DNA from: Desulforhopalus singaporensis
GTDB taxonomy: Bacteria; Desulfobacterota; Desulfobulbia; Desulfobulbales; Desulfocapsaceae
DNA length: 64,000 nt
Direction of reading: 5' to 3'
Assembly (NCBI RefSeq): GCF_900104445.1
Contig: NZ_FNJI01000016.1
Coordinates: forward strand, 1 to 64,000
The notes beneath the pieces are model-generated. The model saw nothing but the letters and a program-made list of their open reading frames with translations. It was not told the origin of the DNA and ran no database searches. Each line of letters opens with the position of its first letter. Position 1 is the first letter of the stretch. Below, one piece after another: positions 7,871-16,550 of this stretch. A program made the position numbers and the translations under genes.

Positions 7871-8767
7871 TTATACCAAACGCTTTCGGCATGCCATCAC
7901 CGACCTTTTCACCAGGGTCCGGGCAACATCCTTGCGGTACTCACTGCTGGCCCTGAGATCGGAAATAGGTGTGATTTCCTCGGCAGCCAGAGCTGCGCAC
8001 GCATCGATGTTTTCGTCATTGAACCGTTTCCCGTCGAGGAAAGATTCAGCCTGCCTGACCCGCACCGGGGTTGGAGCGACCGACCCCAGGGCGATTCTCG
8101 TGTCCCTGCAGACACCGTCCACGACCCTGATACGTACCGCCGCCGAGACCACCGAGATGATCACGGCAGTACGCGTGCCGATTTTCCTGAACTCAGCAGC
8201 CTCGTTCTCTTTTTTTACCGGAACACAAATTCGGGTCAGCACCTGGCCCGGTTTCATGACATTTCTACCCGGACCGGTGAAGAAATCACACAGCGCCACC
8301 TCCTGCTCGCCTTCACCATCTTTAAGAGTCACTGAAGCATCAAGGGCCAGAAGCGGAGGCGCAGCGTCAGCCGCCGGTGACGACATGCAGATATTGCCGC
8401 CGATGGTAGCGCTGTTTCTCACCTGTAACGACGCCATCTGGGCGGCCGCCTGGGCAAGTACAGGTGCATGGGCCAGTATCTCGGGCGATTCGACCAGTTG
8501 CGTGAGTCTGGTACAGGCGCCGATGCGGACCATTCCGCCCTCGACTGTTATGCCGCTCAGTTCATCGATTTTTTTTATATCAATAACGTTGACACCATTC
8601 GCAAAAGTCCACCGTCCGGTACGGAGCGCCGGAATGAAGTCGGTACACCCGGCCACGATTTTAACCGGACCGCTGCACCCGCTGATCAGCGCCAGCAGCT
8701 CATCCATTTTCCCGGGCGAATGGTATTTTATTTCAGGCAACGCCCTGGAGCCTATAAAATTTTTCAT
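7871..8767 (-). CDS. Molybdenum hydroxylase, FAD-binding (medium) subunit
   Basis: 298 residues of the CoxM/CutM/XdhB type. FAD-binding signatures are visible: KIVAGCTDFIPALRTGRW near residue 40 and ATIGGNICMSSPAADAAPPL near residue 120, followed by the CO-dehydrogenase flavoprotein C-terminal domain (GSVAPTPVRVRQAE). Works with the small iron-sulfur and large molybdopterin subunits encoded immediately upstream in the same operon; electrons pass from Mo through two [2Fe-2S] clusters to this FAD. Ribosome site AAGGGGAT. The gene order large-small-medium is one of several used by this family. Confidence 0.9.
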   Translation of the reverse strand: MKNFIGSRALPEIKYHSPGKMDELLALISGCSGPVKIVAGCTDFIPALRTGRWTFANGVNVIDIKKIDELSGITVEGGMVRIGACTRLTQLVESPEILAHAPVLAQAAAQMASLQVRNSATIGGNICMSSPAADAAPPLLALDASVTLKDGEGEQEVALCDFFTGPGRNVMKPGQVLTRICVPVKKENEAAEFRKIGTRTAVIISVVSAAVRIRVVDGVCRDTRIALGSVAPTPVRVRQAESFLDGKRFNDENIDACAALAAEEITPISDLRASSEYRKDVARTLVKRSVMACRKRLV

Positions 8768-8803
8768 AACAGATCCCCTTGTTTTCCCATGTTAACATCT
8801 CCG

Positions 8804-9292
8804 TCACCACCACTGGCCGCCATTCTTTGCCTGCTGGGCCTTTTTGACCGCATTGACGATATTGACATAGCCGGTGCATCGGCAGAGGTTTCCTTCCAGG
8901 CTTTTCCTGATCTGCTGATCGGTAAGTTCGATGTCACCTGCACCACTAATCAGGGCGTAGGAGTTCATCAGCATGCCCGGCGTACAAAATCCGCACTGGA
9001 TCCCCAGTTCGGCGGTAAAAGCCTGCATCAGCGGGTGCGGCTGCCCCTGTCTCACCAAGCCTTCAGAGGTGAGAACCGTGGCCCCTTCCACCGATGCCGC
9101 CAGGATAAGGCACGAGTTCACCGGTTCACCGTCCAGCAGTACCGTGCAGGCGCCGCACTCCCCTTCCTCGCAGCTCCGGTGAACGCTCTGATATTCAGGC
9201 TGGCTCCTAAGGAGCTCAAGCAGAGTCTGTTTGGCATCGATTTCAAATGTTCGCTGCTGACCATTAATAGTTATATTGAGAAGCATTGTCAT
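8804..9292 (-). CDS. Molybdenum hydroxylase, [2Fe-2S] (small) subunit
   Basis: 162 residues. Plant-type ferredoxin domain with CEEGECGACTVLLDGEPVNS-C (cluster II) and a helical [2Fe-2S] domain with CGFCTPGMLM and NLCRCTGYVNIV (cluster I), the complete cysteine set of CoxS/CutS/XdhC-type subunits. The start ATG lies one base after the stop of the large subunit gene, so the two are tightly coupled. It relays electrons from the molybdenum site to the FAD subunit. Confidence 0.93.
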   Translation of the reverse strand: MTMLLNITINGQQRTFEIDAKQTLLELLRSQPEYQSVHRSCEEGECGACTVLLDGEPVNSCLILAASVEGATVLTSEGLVRQGQPHPLMQAFTAELGIQCGFCTPGMLMNSYALISGAGDIELTDQQIRKSLEGNLCRCTGYVNIVNAVKKAQQAKNGGQWW

Positions 9293-9293
9293 G

Positions 9294-11657
9294 TTACAGG
9301 TCTCCCTTGTTGGCGCTCATGGCTTGGTTGATCCACCTTCTCACTTTTTCAGGGGTTGCCGGCGAATCGTTGACCCTGACGTTAAAGCTGGACAGGGCAT
9401 CTTCTATGGCATCGAGAATCACAGCCTTGCTGCCGATGATAGGGGCTTCCCCCATTCCCTTGGCTCCGGTTTCGGAAAACGGTGACGGCGTCTCAAGGTG
9501 GGCAATCTCAATATCCGGCGCTTCTACTGCGGTGGGTATCAGGTATGTCGAAAATGAGGTGTTTTTCAGCTGGCCGTCCAAGTCATAGTCCAAACACTCA
9601 TACAGCGCCTCGCCGATTCCCTGGACGATGCCGCCATGGATCTGCCCATCGATAACCTGCTTGTTAATGATGGTACCGGCATCATGGACGTGGACATATT
9701 TCTTGATTTCGGTGACACCGGTATCCACGTCCACCTCCACCACGGCCACATCCGCCGACACGCAAAATGAAGTGTAAGACGATCCGCTTTCAGGTGTTGT
9801 CGGGCTGTACCAGGTGGTGGTCACGTCAAGGAGATGTTCATGGCGCTTCAGGATCTCCGGGTCGAGTCCCCTGGGGCCCGGAAAAAAGAAAACCTTGTTG
9901 GCGAACTCCTGATAAGTGAGGCGAATGTCCGGTGCAGCTGAAGAATAGACAAATCCGTCTTCCAGTACCACGTCATCCTGATCGGCCTTGAGCACCGAGG
10001 CGGCGCATTGAACGACTTTTTCCTTCAACAGCCTCGCCGCCTTGGCCACGGCGCTGGCAGGATAAACGGCGCCCCTGCTCGATAGGGGGCCCTGGCCGAT
10101 GAAATCGGAGGTTACCTTCTTCACATGCACGGTCTCTTTTTTCACGCCGAGAATATCAGCCACAATGGTGGCATGACTTATTTCGGAGCCCTGGCCGATT
10201 TCGGTACGGTCGCTGTGGACTTCGACGCTGCCGTCCGGGGTGATGAGCACCCGCGCCTGGGTGATGCCGCCCATCTGGCAGTTGGGTACCGCGACCCCAG
10301 CCGGTTCGATAAAGGTGACCAGACCGATACCGAGATAACGGCCCCGGCCCTCGAGCTCGGACTTCAATGTCCGGTATTGATCGATATTCGCCAGCTCCAT
10401 GGCCTTTTGCAGTACCGCCGGATAATCGCCGCTATCCAGGACATAGTTGTTGATCTGGTGGTAGGGGAATTCATCGGGCTGAATAAAATTCTTGAACCGA
10501 ATTTCCTCAGGAGTCATGCCAAGGTGCCTGGCCACCTGGTTGACGGCGGCCTCTATAAACTTGATTCCCTTGTCTTTACCGTATCCCCTGTATGCACAGT
10601 AAAAAGATTTATTGGTAACCACACCGATGCCTTCCACATGCATGCCCACCCACTTGTACATATTGGTGGGAGCCGAGCAGGCAGGAAAAATACTCAGCGC
10701 CGCGATTCCCTTGTTGGTACTCTCAACGCCCAAGTCATGAACGACTTCCGCCTTGAGACCGAGCAGGGTGCCGTCGTTATTAAAGGCTATTTCACCCTCC
10801 CAGTAGACATCCCGCTGATGGGGGCCAGTGGTTATGAAATCGCGGTGGGGCTCCATCCACTTCACTGGGCGGCCGGTAAGTTTTGACGCCAGCGCGACGA
10901 TATTCTCTTTCCAGGCGTGAATCTTGAGCCCGAAGGCGCCGCCGATGTCGACAGCGTTGATTTTAACTTTCGCTTCAGCTATGCCGAGGGTTGCGGCAAT
11001 ATTGTGCCGGGACAGGAACGGAGTCTGGAACGACCCCCACATTTCCAGGGTATCGTTTTTCCGGTCGTAGAGTCCCACGCACCCCCTGGGCTCAATAGGT
11101 ACCCCCGTGACCCGCCCTTCCCTGTTGGTGACCTTCAGCACCTGGTCCGCCATATCAAAGGCCCTGGCGGGGTCTCCGAAATCGAAAACCAGATGGACCT
11201 GCTTGTTGTCTTCCCAGTCGTCGTACAGTTTGACGGCTCCTGGCTCAAGGGCCTGGGTGACGCTTGCGGTTACCTCAAGGAGGTCATACTCCACCTCGAC
11301 AAGATCCGCTGCGATGCGGGCCTTGTCTTCATCTTCAGCGATGACTGCGGCCACCGGTTCCCCGAACCAGCGGACCCGGTCGGCGTCCATGGCATGAACA
11401 TTGGCAAGCCGCCAGATCCATCCGGGATTCTTGAAATCGGCCTGTACCGGGAGGGGATTAGAATGCTCCATAACATCCCGGCCGGTAATGATTCTTACAA
11501 CCCCGGGTACCTGCAGCGCCTTTTCCACGTTAATGGACACGATTTTGGCGTGACCATGGGGACTGCCGACAAACACCAGGTGGGCCATATTGCTGAACTC
11601 AAGATCGTCCGCGTACTGTCCTTTTCCCATGATGAGGCGATCTTCTCTTTTTTTCAT
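9294..11657 (-). CDS. Molybdenum hydroxylase, molybdopterin-binding (large) subunit
   Basis: 787 residues, full length for xanthine-dehydrogenase-family large subunits. Seen: N-terminal a/b hammerhead domain (GKGQYADDLEFSNMAHLVFV), VDIGGAFGLKIHAWKENIVA, FYCAYRGYGKDKGIKFIEAA (the AxRGxG substrate-pocket region), QIHGGIVQGIGEAL, and GAKGMGEAPIIGSKA whose Glu is the expected catalytic base. The CO-dehydrogenase loop AYxCSFR is absent, so it is a hydroxylase, adding water-derived oxygen next to a ring nitrogen or to an aldehyde. Ribosome site AAGGAGAG. In an operon with a BCCT transporter, a PreA-like reductase, an amidase and a methyltransferase, which suggests an N-heterocyclic substrate; the substrate itself is inferred. 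Confidence 0.9.
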   Translation of the reverse strand: MKKREDRLIMGKGQYADDLEFSNMAHLVFVGSPHGHAKIVSINVEKALQVPGVVRIITGRDVMEHSNPLPVQADFKNPGWIWRLANVHAMDADRVRWFGEPVAAVIAEDEDKARIAADLVEVEYDLLEVTASVTQALEPGAVKLYDDWEDNKQVHLVFDFGDPARAFDMADQVLKVTNREGRVTGVPIEPRGCVGLYDRKNDTLEMWGSFQTPFLSRHNIAATLGIAEAKVKINAVDIGGAFGLKIHAWKENIVALASKLTGRPVKWMEPHRDFITTGPHQRDVYWEGEIAFNNDGTLLGLKAEVVHDLGVESTNKGIAALSIFPACSAPTNMYKWVGMHVEGIGVVTNKSFYCAYRGYGKDKGIKFIEAAVNQVARHLGMTPEEIRFKNFIQPDEFPYHQINNYVLDSGDYPAVLQKAMELANIDQYRTLKSELEGRGRYLGIGLVTFIEPAGVAVPNCQMGGITQARVLITPDGSVEVHSDRTEIGQGSEISHATIVADILGVKKETVHVKKVTSDFIGQGPLSSRGAVYPASAVAKAARLLKEKVVQCAASVLKADQDDVVLEDGFVYSSAAPDIRLTYQEFANKVFFFPGPRGLDPEILKRHEHLLDVTTTWYSPTTPESGSSYTSFCVSADVAVVEVDVDTGVTEIKKYVHVHDAGTIINKQVIDGQIHGGIVQGIGEALYECLDYDLDGQLKNTSFSTYLIPTAVEAPDIEIAHLETPSPFSETGAKGMGEAPIIGSKAVILDAIEDALSSFNVRVNDSPATPEKVRRWINQAMSANKGDL

Positions 11658-11739
11658 ACGATACTCTCCTTATTGCCTGCACCAACAAGCCGGGAACTGG
11701 GCTGCAGGCGTCCCCGGCCTTGCAGGCCGGATTGTTTTC

Positions 11740-13317
11740 TCAATTCATGGTACCGACAGTATCCGCTGCGGCGGCCATTCGTTGTTCCTGTTCGTCGTAC
11801 AGGGCCTTAGCCATCTTCGGCCCCCCCCACAGGGTCGGCAGCATGATGAATCCCACCGGCACCGCAGTGATGACGATAAAAGACTGCAGGGCCCCTATTC
11901 CGCCGGATCCCATCTTTATCAGGATAGCAGCGGCCACCCCCATGGAGACCGCCCAGAAAACCCTCATGCTCCTGGGGGGATCGTCCTGGCCGGTAACGCA
12001 GATGGCCATGGACAGCGACATGGAATCACCAGTTGTGGCCAGAAAGATAAAAATCAGGGCGAGAAAAACCGGAGTCAGCAGCGAGGACAAAGGAAGCTGG
12101 CCAACGACCGCCAAAAGAGCCGCCGGCAATCCGGCCTCCTTGAGAGGACCGGAAATCACACCGGCGTTGCCAAGCTCGAAGAAAATGCCCGTCCCGCCAA
12201 GGATGGTGAACCAGAAATGGGTTGCCAGAGGAGCGATCACCCCCACGGCGATCATGATCTCCCTGATTGTTCTGCCGCGAGAAATCCGCGCCACCAGAAC
12301 CGCCATCAGCGGGCCGTACCCCAGGAACCAGCCCCAGAAAAACACCGTCCACCAGGAAAGCCATCCGGTATCGCCCCGGAACAGGCTCAGGAAGGTAAAA
12401 TCCTTGACATAGCTGCCCATGGCCTGGGTAAAGGTGTCGATGATAAATCCCCCGGGACCGATTACCAGGATCAAGGCCACCAGAGCCACGGTCAAAAGCA
12501 CATTGATACGGCTCAGCAGCTGGATACCTTTGTGAATACCGGTGATGGCTGAAATTGTGTAAAGAATGACCAGGGCAATGATGATGGCCAGCTGGGTGAC
12601 ATAAGCATCGGGAATTGAAAACAGCTGATTCAAGGCATAACTGACCTGAAGTCCGAGGAAACCGATAGGGCCGATGGTGCCGGCGGCAACGGCCAGGATG
12701 GAACACCCCTCGGCCAGCTGTCCCAGGGTACTTGTCATAATCTTTTCCCCGAAAACCGGGTAGAGAAGCGCCCTCGCCTGGAGCGGATGCCCCTTGTGGT
12801 AATGGACATACATAAGGACCACGGCGCCCAGTGTTCCCAGGATGGACCAGGCGAGGAAACCCCAGTGCAGAAATGCCTGCTCCATGGCCGGTATAACCGC
12901 TGCTGTGGTACCCGCTTCAATTGCGCCAAACGCCGGCGGTGGACTGGTAAAATAGTACATGGGCTCGGCTGCCGACCAAAACACGCCGCCCCCGGCAAGC
13001 AGCGTACACATGATAATCGCCACCCACCTGAACGTGGACATTTCCGGAACGTCAGTGCCGCCCAGCCTGACTGATCCATATTTGGAAACCGCAAGCGCCA
13101 TGGCAATGAAAAAGTTCAACAGCAGCAGCCACTGCCAGTAGGCGCCGAAATACTTGCAGGACAAGCCAAAATATTTATTTACCTGGCCTGACACAAAATC
13201 CGCATCGACCAGGGAAAGAATTACAAACAGAAGGAGCCCCCCCCCGCTAACCAGAAACACAGGCCACTCAATAGTCGACCATCCAAAGGTTTTATTGTCG
13301 GCAGTCTTGTCATCCAT
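11740..13317 (-). CDS. BCCT-family betaine/carnitine/choline-type transporter
   Basis: 525 residues with about 12 hydrophobic segments. The family signatures are visible: SAAEPMYYFTSPPP after TM3, FLHWGFLAW, and the aromatic stretch WWTVFFWGWFLGYGP used for binding quaternary ammonium groups. BCCT proteins import betaine, carnitine, choline or related zwitterions with Na+ or by antiport. Good ribosome site AAGGAGAGG. It lies inside the operon for the putative catabolic enzymes, upstream of the molybdenum hydroxylase, so it probably imports the operon's substrate, implying a permanently charged nitrogen. The exact substrate is not readable from the sequence. Confidence 0.92.
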   Translation of the reverse strand: MDDKTADNKTFGWSTIEWPVFLVSGGGLLLFVILSLVDADFVSGQVNKYFGLSCKYFGAYWQWLLLLNFFIAMALAVSKYGSVRLGGTDVPEMSTFRWVAIIMCTLLAGGGVFWSAAEPMYYFTSPPPAFGAIEAGTTAAVIPAMEQAFLHWGFLAWSILGTLGAVVLMYVHYHKGHPLQARALLYPVFGEKIMTSTLGQLAEGCSILAVAAGTIGPIGFLGLQVSYALNQLFSIPDAYVTQLAIIIALVILYTISAITGIHKGIQLLSRINVLLTVALVALILVIGPGGFIIDTFTQAMGSYVKDFTFLSLFRGDTGWLSWWTVFFWGWFLGYGPLMAVLVARISRGRTIREIMIAVGVIAPLATHFWFTILGGTGIFFELGNAGVISGPLKEAGLPAALLAVVGQLPLSSLLTPVFLALIFIFLATTGDSMSLSMAICVTGQDDPPRSMRVFWAVSMGVAAAILIKMGSGGIGALQSFIVITAVPVGFIMLPTLWGGPKMAKALYDEQEQRMAAAADTVGTMN

Positions 13318-13337
13318 ATCCTCTCCTTCAATCTATT

Positions 13338-13349
13338 GTTACTTGTAAC
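13338..13349. promoter_or_regulatory. Small palindrome upstream of the BCCT transporter gene
   Basis: GTTACTTGTAAC is a perfect 12-base palindrome about 20 bases upstream of the transporter start, inside the operon, followed by a second half-match GGTTACAC. It may be an operator for an internal promoter or chance; nothing else supports it. Confidence 0.25.
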
Positions 13350-13432
13350 GGGTTACACGCTATTGATAATAACTTGCCGGATCACGGAGGAAGCTCGCAC
13401 CATTTCCATTTTCCCCATCGGTGCACTGTGCT

Positions 13433-14626
13433 TTATGCCCGGACCATGGTTATGGTTTTCTTCACCGGGCACACCGAATAACATCCTCCACAACCCACAC
13501 AGTTTTCTTCCCTGACATATACGGTTTCATCGCCCTGCTGCATTGCTTCGGAAAAACAGGCTTTCAGGCACATGCCGCAATTTTTGCACAGTTCGGAATC
13601 AACGGTGGCTTTCTCGTGAGGCATGTCGGCATACTCCATGCAAGAATCCGTTGCGATCCCAAGCATCTGATCAATGGTCTCATACCCTTTTCTATCCATG
13701 AACTCCTCAAGGCCCCTGACCTGTTTTTCCAGCCATTCATAGCCGTAGCACATGACCGCGGAACACATCTGGACGATATGGGCACCGCTCATGATGAACA
13801 TAACGATATCCCGCCAGTCATAGGCACCGTTGGTTCCGGTAATATCCAATTTGTCGCCCAGGGCCGTCCTGACCTCGTTGATCCAGCGCAGGGTCAGGGG
13901 CTTGGTCCAGGGACCGCCCACACCGGCCTTGCCGTAGATCTGCGGTTTGCCGGTCTCGATATCGGGAACAAATCCAATGAAGCGGTTCGTCAGGGTTACA
14001 GCTTTGGCGCCGGCTTTATGGAGCATATCGGAAAACAGTACCAGATCGGTCACCTGGGGCGTTACCTTGACGATCACCGGGACGCTGAGGGCATCGGCCA
14101 CCTTCTGGGTAATTTCACACCCGTAGTCAAAATCCTGACCCACATTCATACCGGTCCGTACCCCCGGCATCAGCTTCGGGTGAGGGCATCCAAAGTTGAG
14201 TTCGATCAGCGGAACACCGCCGTCTTCCATCTGTTTGCCCAGGGTCACCCACCCATCAATGTCGGTGGAGGCGACACTGCCGATCACCACGGCGTCGTTT
14301 TGGGCAGCATAATCGACCGTCTCCCTGATCTCCTTCATGAAGTCCTCAGGCTGCTCCAGGGCCAGGCCGCTCCGGCTGTAAAGGCTGAAAGAACGGGGCA
14401 CCTTGCCGTGACAGACTTCGTGCCTGTCGTTGAGAAACCGCCACTTGGCGCGCTGGGTCAGCTCTCTCATTGCCGGTGAATCGGTCATGGTCTTGGCGAT
14501 CACCGCGCCGGCACCGGCGTCAATGCATTTTTTCATGTTCGCTGCATTAAGAGTAGGCTCGGCCGATGCAGCAGCCAGGGGATTCTTGAAATCCACACCA
14601 CAAAAAGTAACTCGCGTATTTGCCAT
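13433..14626 (-). CDS. PreA-like dihydropyrimidine/dihydroorotate dehydrogenase-family flavoprotein with two [4Fe-4S] clusters
   Basis: 397 residues: an FMN-type TIM barrel (N-terminal KNPLAAASAEPTLNAANMKK; IELNFGCPHPKL; VIVKVTPQVTDLV; TNRFIGFVPD) and a C-terminal ferredoxin domain with CKNCGMCLKAC and CVGCGGCYSVCP. This is the layout of PreA, the catalytic subunit of bacterial dihydropyrimidine dehydrogenase. However, where true enzymes have GLACGQ with the catalytic Cys, this one has GMNVGQ, so the usual acid residue is missing and the substrate or chemistry probably differs. No PreT-like NADH subunit is adjacent; ferredoxin may be the donor. Ribosome site AAGGAAGG. In the operon it would reduce a ring made by the molybdenum hydroxylase (inference). 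Confidence 0.85.
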   Translation of the reverse strand: MANTRVTFCGVDFKNPLAAASAEPTLNAANMKKCIDAGAGAVIAKTMTDSPAMRELTQRAKWRFLNDRHEVCHGKVPRSFSLYSRSGLALEQPEDFMKEIRETVDYAAQNDAVVIGSVASTDIDGWVTLGKQMEDGGVPLIELNFGCPHPKLMPGVRTGMNVGQDFDYGCEITQKVADALSVPVIVKVTPQVTDLVLFSDMLHKAGAKAVTLTNRFIGFVPDIETGKPQIYGKAGVGGPWTKPLTLRWINEVRTALGDKLDITGTNGAYDWRDIVMFIMSGAHIVQMCSAVMCYGYEWLEKQVRGLEEFMDRKGYETIDQMLGIATDSCMEYADMPHEKATVDSELCKNCGMCLKACFSEAMQQGDETVYVREENCVGCGGCYSVCPVKKTITMVRA

Positions 14627-14669
14627 AATAACCTTCCTTGTTTATTTCTTGTTCTGCCCTAATGCCAAT

Positions 14670-15458
14670 TCAGCATGCGCATTTGTTTAAAAAGTCCCTT
14701 CTTCCCGCAAGCCCGGGAAAAGTATCTCTGGCCTCGGCAACAGCCTGCGTATCGATCTCCGTTCGCACAATCATCTCCTGGTCACCGGCCCCGGCCAGCA
14801 CCGTCCCCCACGGGTCGACAACCATGCTGTGGCCGACGAACTGGCTGCCACCGTTCAACCCGGCGGAATTGGCCGAGATGAGATAGCACTGGTTCTCAAG
14901 AGCTCGCACCCGGTTGAGCATCGACCAGGCCTCGAGCCTGGGAAACGGCCAGGCGGAACAGACCAGGAACATGTCAGCGCCTTTGTCGACCATGGCTCTG
15001 AACAGTTCGGGGAATCTGAGGTCAAAACAGGTGGCCAGCCCCAGGTTGCCAAAAACCGTTTTGGCAACCGCCACCTCCGTTCCCGGGGTGAGAAGCTGCG
15101 TCTCCCTGGAGTTGTATCCGAAAAGATGAATTTTCCGGTACTCCGCCACGATGGCGCCCTCGGGTGACAGCAGCAGGCTGGTGTTGTAGTAGCGGCCGTT
15201 TCTGTTCTCGACAAAACTGCCGGTGTGAATATAGGCGCCTTTCTTTTTCGCAAGCCCGCTCATCAGGGTCACGGTCGGACCGTCCAACTCTTCAGCTTCA
15301 CCGACGTACCGGTCAAAACTCATGAACCCGATGTTCCAGATTTCCGGCAATATTATCAGGTCGGCATCGGAGCATGACTCAACAGCTATGGCCGCTTTTT
15401 CAAGGGTCTTTTCCTTGTCGTTTTCCACAACCGCCAGCTGAATAGAGGCAACTTTCAT
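14670..15458 (-). CDS. Carbon-nitrogen hydrolase (nitrilase superfamily), omega-amidase-like
   Basis: 262 residues, the size of Nit2/YafV-type amidases. The catalytic triad is visible: Glu in LILPEIWNIGF (about residue 39), Lys in YRKIHLFGYNSRE (about 109) and Cys in GLATCFDLRFPELFRA (about 143). This branch, typified by omega-amidase, hydrolyses the terminal amide of 2-oxo-dicarboxylate monoamides, though some members hydrolyse carbamoyl compounds. Ribosome site AGGAGATGATG. Its place between a PreA-like reductase and a DUF2848 protein suits cleavage of an amide formed by ring opening of a nitrogen heterocycle. The C-terminus ends in Cys-Ala-Cys. Superfamily certain, substrate inferred. Confidence 0.88.
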   Translation of the reverse strand: MKVASIQLAVVENDKEKTLEKAAIAVESCSDADLIILPEIWNIGFMSFDRYVGEAEELDGPTVTLMSGLAKKKGAYIHTGSFVENRNGRYYNTSLLLSPEGAIVAEYRKIHLFGYNSRETQLLTPGTEVAVAKTVFGNLGLATCFDLRFPELFRAMVDKGADMFLVCSAWPFPRLEAWSMLNRVRALENQCYLISANSAGLNGGSQFVGHSMVVDPWGTVLAGAGDQEMIVRTEIDTQAVAEARDTFPGLAGRRDFLNKCAC

Positions 15459-15496
15459 AGCATCATCTCCTGTGTTATCGTTGGGCCCGCTCTGCG

Positions 15497-16192
15497 TTAT
15501 CCGACCATGTAATCCATCGGCTTGATATCGTAGCTGAATTCGAGGCTCCGATTGAGCCTGGTGTCGGTGAGCCTGCCGGAGAATCGGTCAGCGTAGATAA
15601 AAGCTTCGGTTTCCATCTTGACGGTACCGGAAAAAATCACCGTGTTGTTCAACGATCCTTTGACCGTCGAGCCTACGAAATCCATCAACTCCCGGGGACT
15701 CATCAGTAATCCCAGCCCACCCTTCTGGTAGAGAATTTCCCGGTTGTCTTTTGTGACCGTGCACTCCATGACCAGATCGTCCCAGTGATCTTCCACATCT
15801 GCCAGGTCCCAGACGGTCGGAGCCATCAGGTTCGGACAAATCTGCTTGGCCCTGGGTATATCCGTCTGTTCAAGTGCCCGGCAGGTATGGTCGCTCCCTA
15901 TCCCCACATAAACCCTGCCGGTATCGTCCACCAGCAGGACATATTCGATCTCCCCCGAAGTTTCCCCGCCATAGACCTCAATCTCCGCAGCACAGGACAG
16001 CGTGTTGGCGATCACCGGATAAACCAGCGGTGTCTTCTCCGGAACGTCGATCCCCTTTGATCGGAGCTCTTCCAGATGATGCCTGACCTCCTCCTGATCC
16101 CTTCCTGTAAATCCCGCGTTCACCATCCGGTCGACGGTGTAGGAAACGGTTGTCGAGGAATCGATTTTCTGTACGGTTAGCCCTATATCCAC
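15497..16192 (-). CDS. DUF2848-family protein
   Basis: 231 residues from the GTG at 16192, chosen because AGGGGGAACATT gives a good ribosome site there; an ATG at 16240 in the same frame would overlap the cupin gene by 35 bases and lacks a site. Recognised by YVLLVDDTGRVYVGIGSDHT followed by CRALE, then PRAKQICPNLMAPTVWDLAD and VEDHWDDLVMECTV, a pattern I associate with DUF2848. As I recall, this family has a fumarylacetoacetate-hydrolase-like fold, but no function is established. In the operon it could handle ring opening, hydration or tautomerisation; that is conjecture. Confidence 0.7.
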   Translation of the reverse strand: MDIGLTVQKIDSSTTVSYTVDRMVNAGFTGRDQEEVRHHLEELRSKGIDVPEKTPLVYPVIANTLSCAAEIEVYGGETSGEIEYVLLVDDTGRVYVGIGSDHTCRALEQTDIPRAKQICPNLMAPTVWDLADVEDHWDDLVMECTVTKDNREILYQKGGLGLLMSPRELMDFVGSTVKGSLNNTVIFSGTVKMETEAFIYADRFSGRLTDTRLNRSLEFSYDIKPMDYMVG

Positions 16193-16205
16193 AATGTTCC
16201 CCCTT

Positions 16206-16550
16206 TTATTTTTTGTAATATCTGATTTCGAAGGTGACACAACCGTTTGGAATACGGTAAGGACCGTGGGTCATTCCGGGGGGACGGCAGGCGTAATACC
16301 CGGGAAGATAGGTCTCTTTTTTCGCGATATCATAAAGGCTGCCTTCAACAAGCAGCACCTCTTCCCAGAAATCGTGAACCAGCGTTTCCGAGGTCTCTAT
16401 CCCCGGAGGGAACTTGAGCATCCTGGTATAATCACCGGTTTCCGGATCAAGGCTGAGAATCTTCTCCTTGATTCCCAGGGTGTCTCCCTCGATATTTCGC
16501 CACTGGTACTCGGTATCGTAATCTTTGAATTCAATCTCCGGTTTAGGCAT
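16206..16550 (-). CDS. Cupin-domain protein (ChrR-like)
   Basis: 114 residues, a single small beta-barrel cupin. Seen: TRMLKFPPGIETSETLVHDF, WEEVLLVEGSLYD (motif 1 region with His/Glu ligands), YACRPPGMTHGPYRIPNGC (motif 2 with His). Such proteins bind a metal and either act as small dioxygenases/isomerases or as sensors. The start overlaps the end of the GntR gene by 8 bases and has ribosome site AAGGAGACTATC, so it belongs to the same transcript. A role as an isomerase or lyase helping the pathway is possible; no catalytic claim can be made. Confidence 0.75.
   Translation of the reverse strand: MPKPEIEFKDYDTEYQWRNIEGDTLGIKEKILSLDPETGDYTRMLKFPPGIETSETLVHDFWEEVLLVEGSLYDIAKKETYLPGYYACRPPGMTHGPYRIPNGCVTFEIRYYKK

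Noticed and set aside
9294-11657. Aerobic CO dehydrogenase large subunit (CoxL)
   Set aside because: The AYxCSFR active-site loop is absent; the aligned region reads AYRGYGK as in general molybdenum hydroxylases.
13433-15458. Pyrimidine degradation (PreA plus ureidopropionase)
   Set aside because: No dihydropyrimidinase is present, the PreA catalytic Cys is missing and the amidase is omega-amidase-like, so this reading is less likely than another ring.
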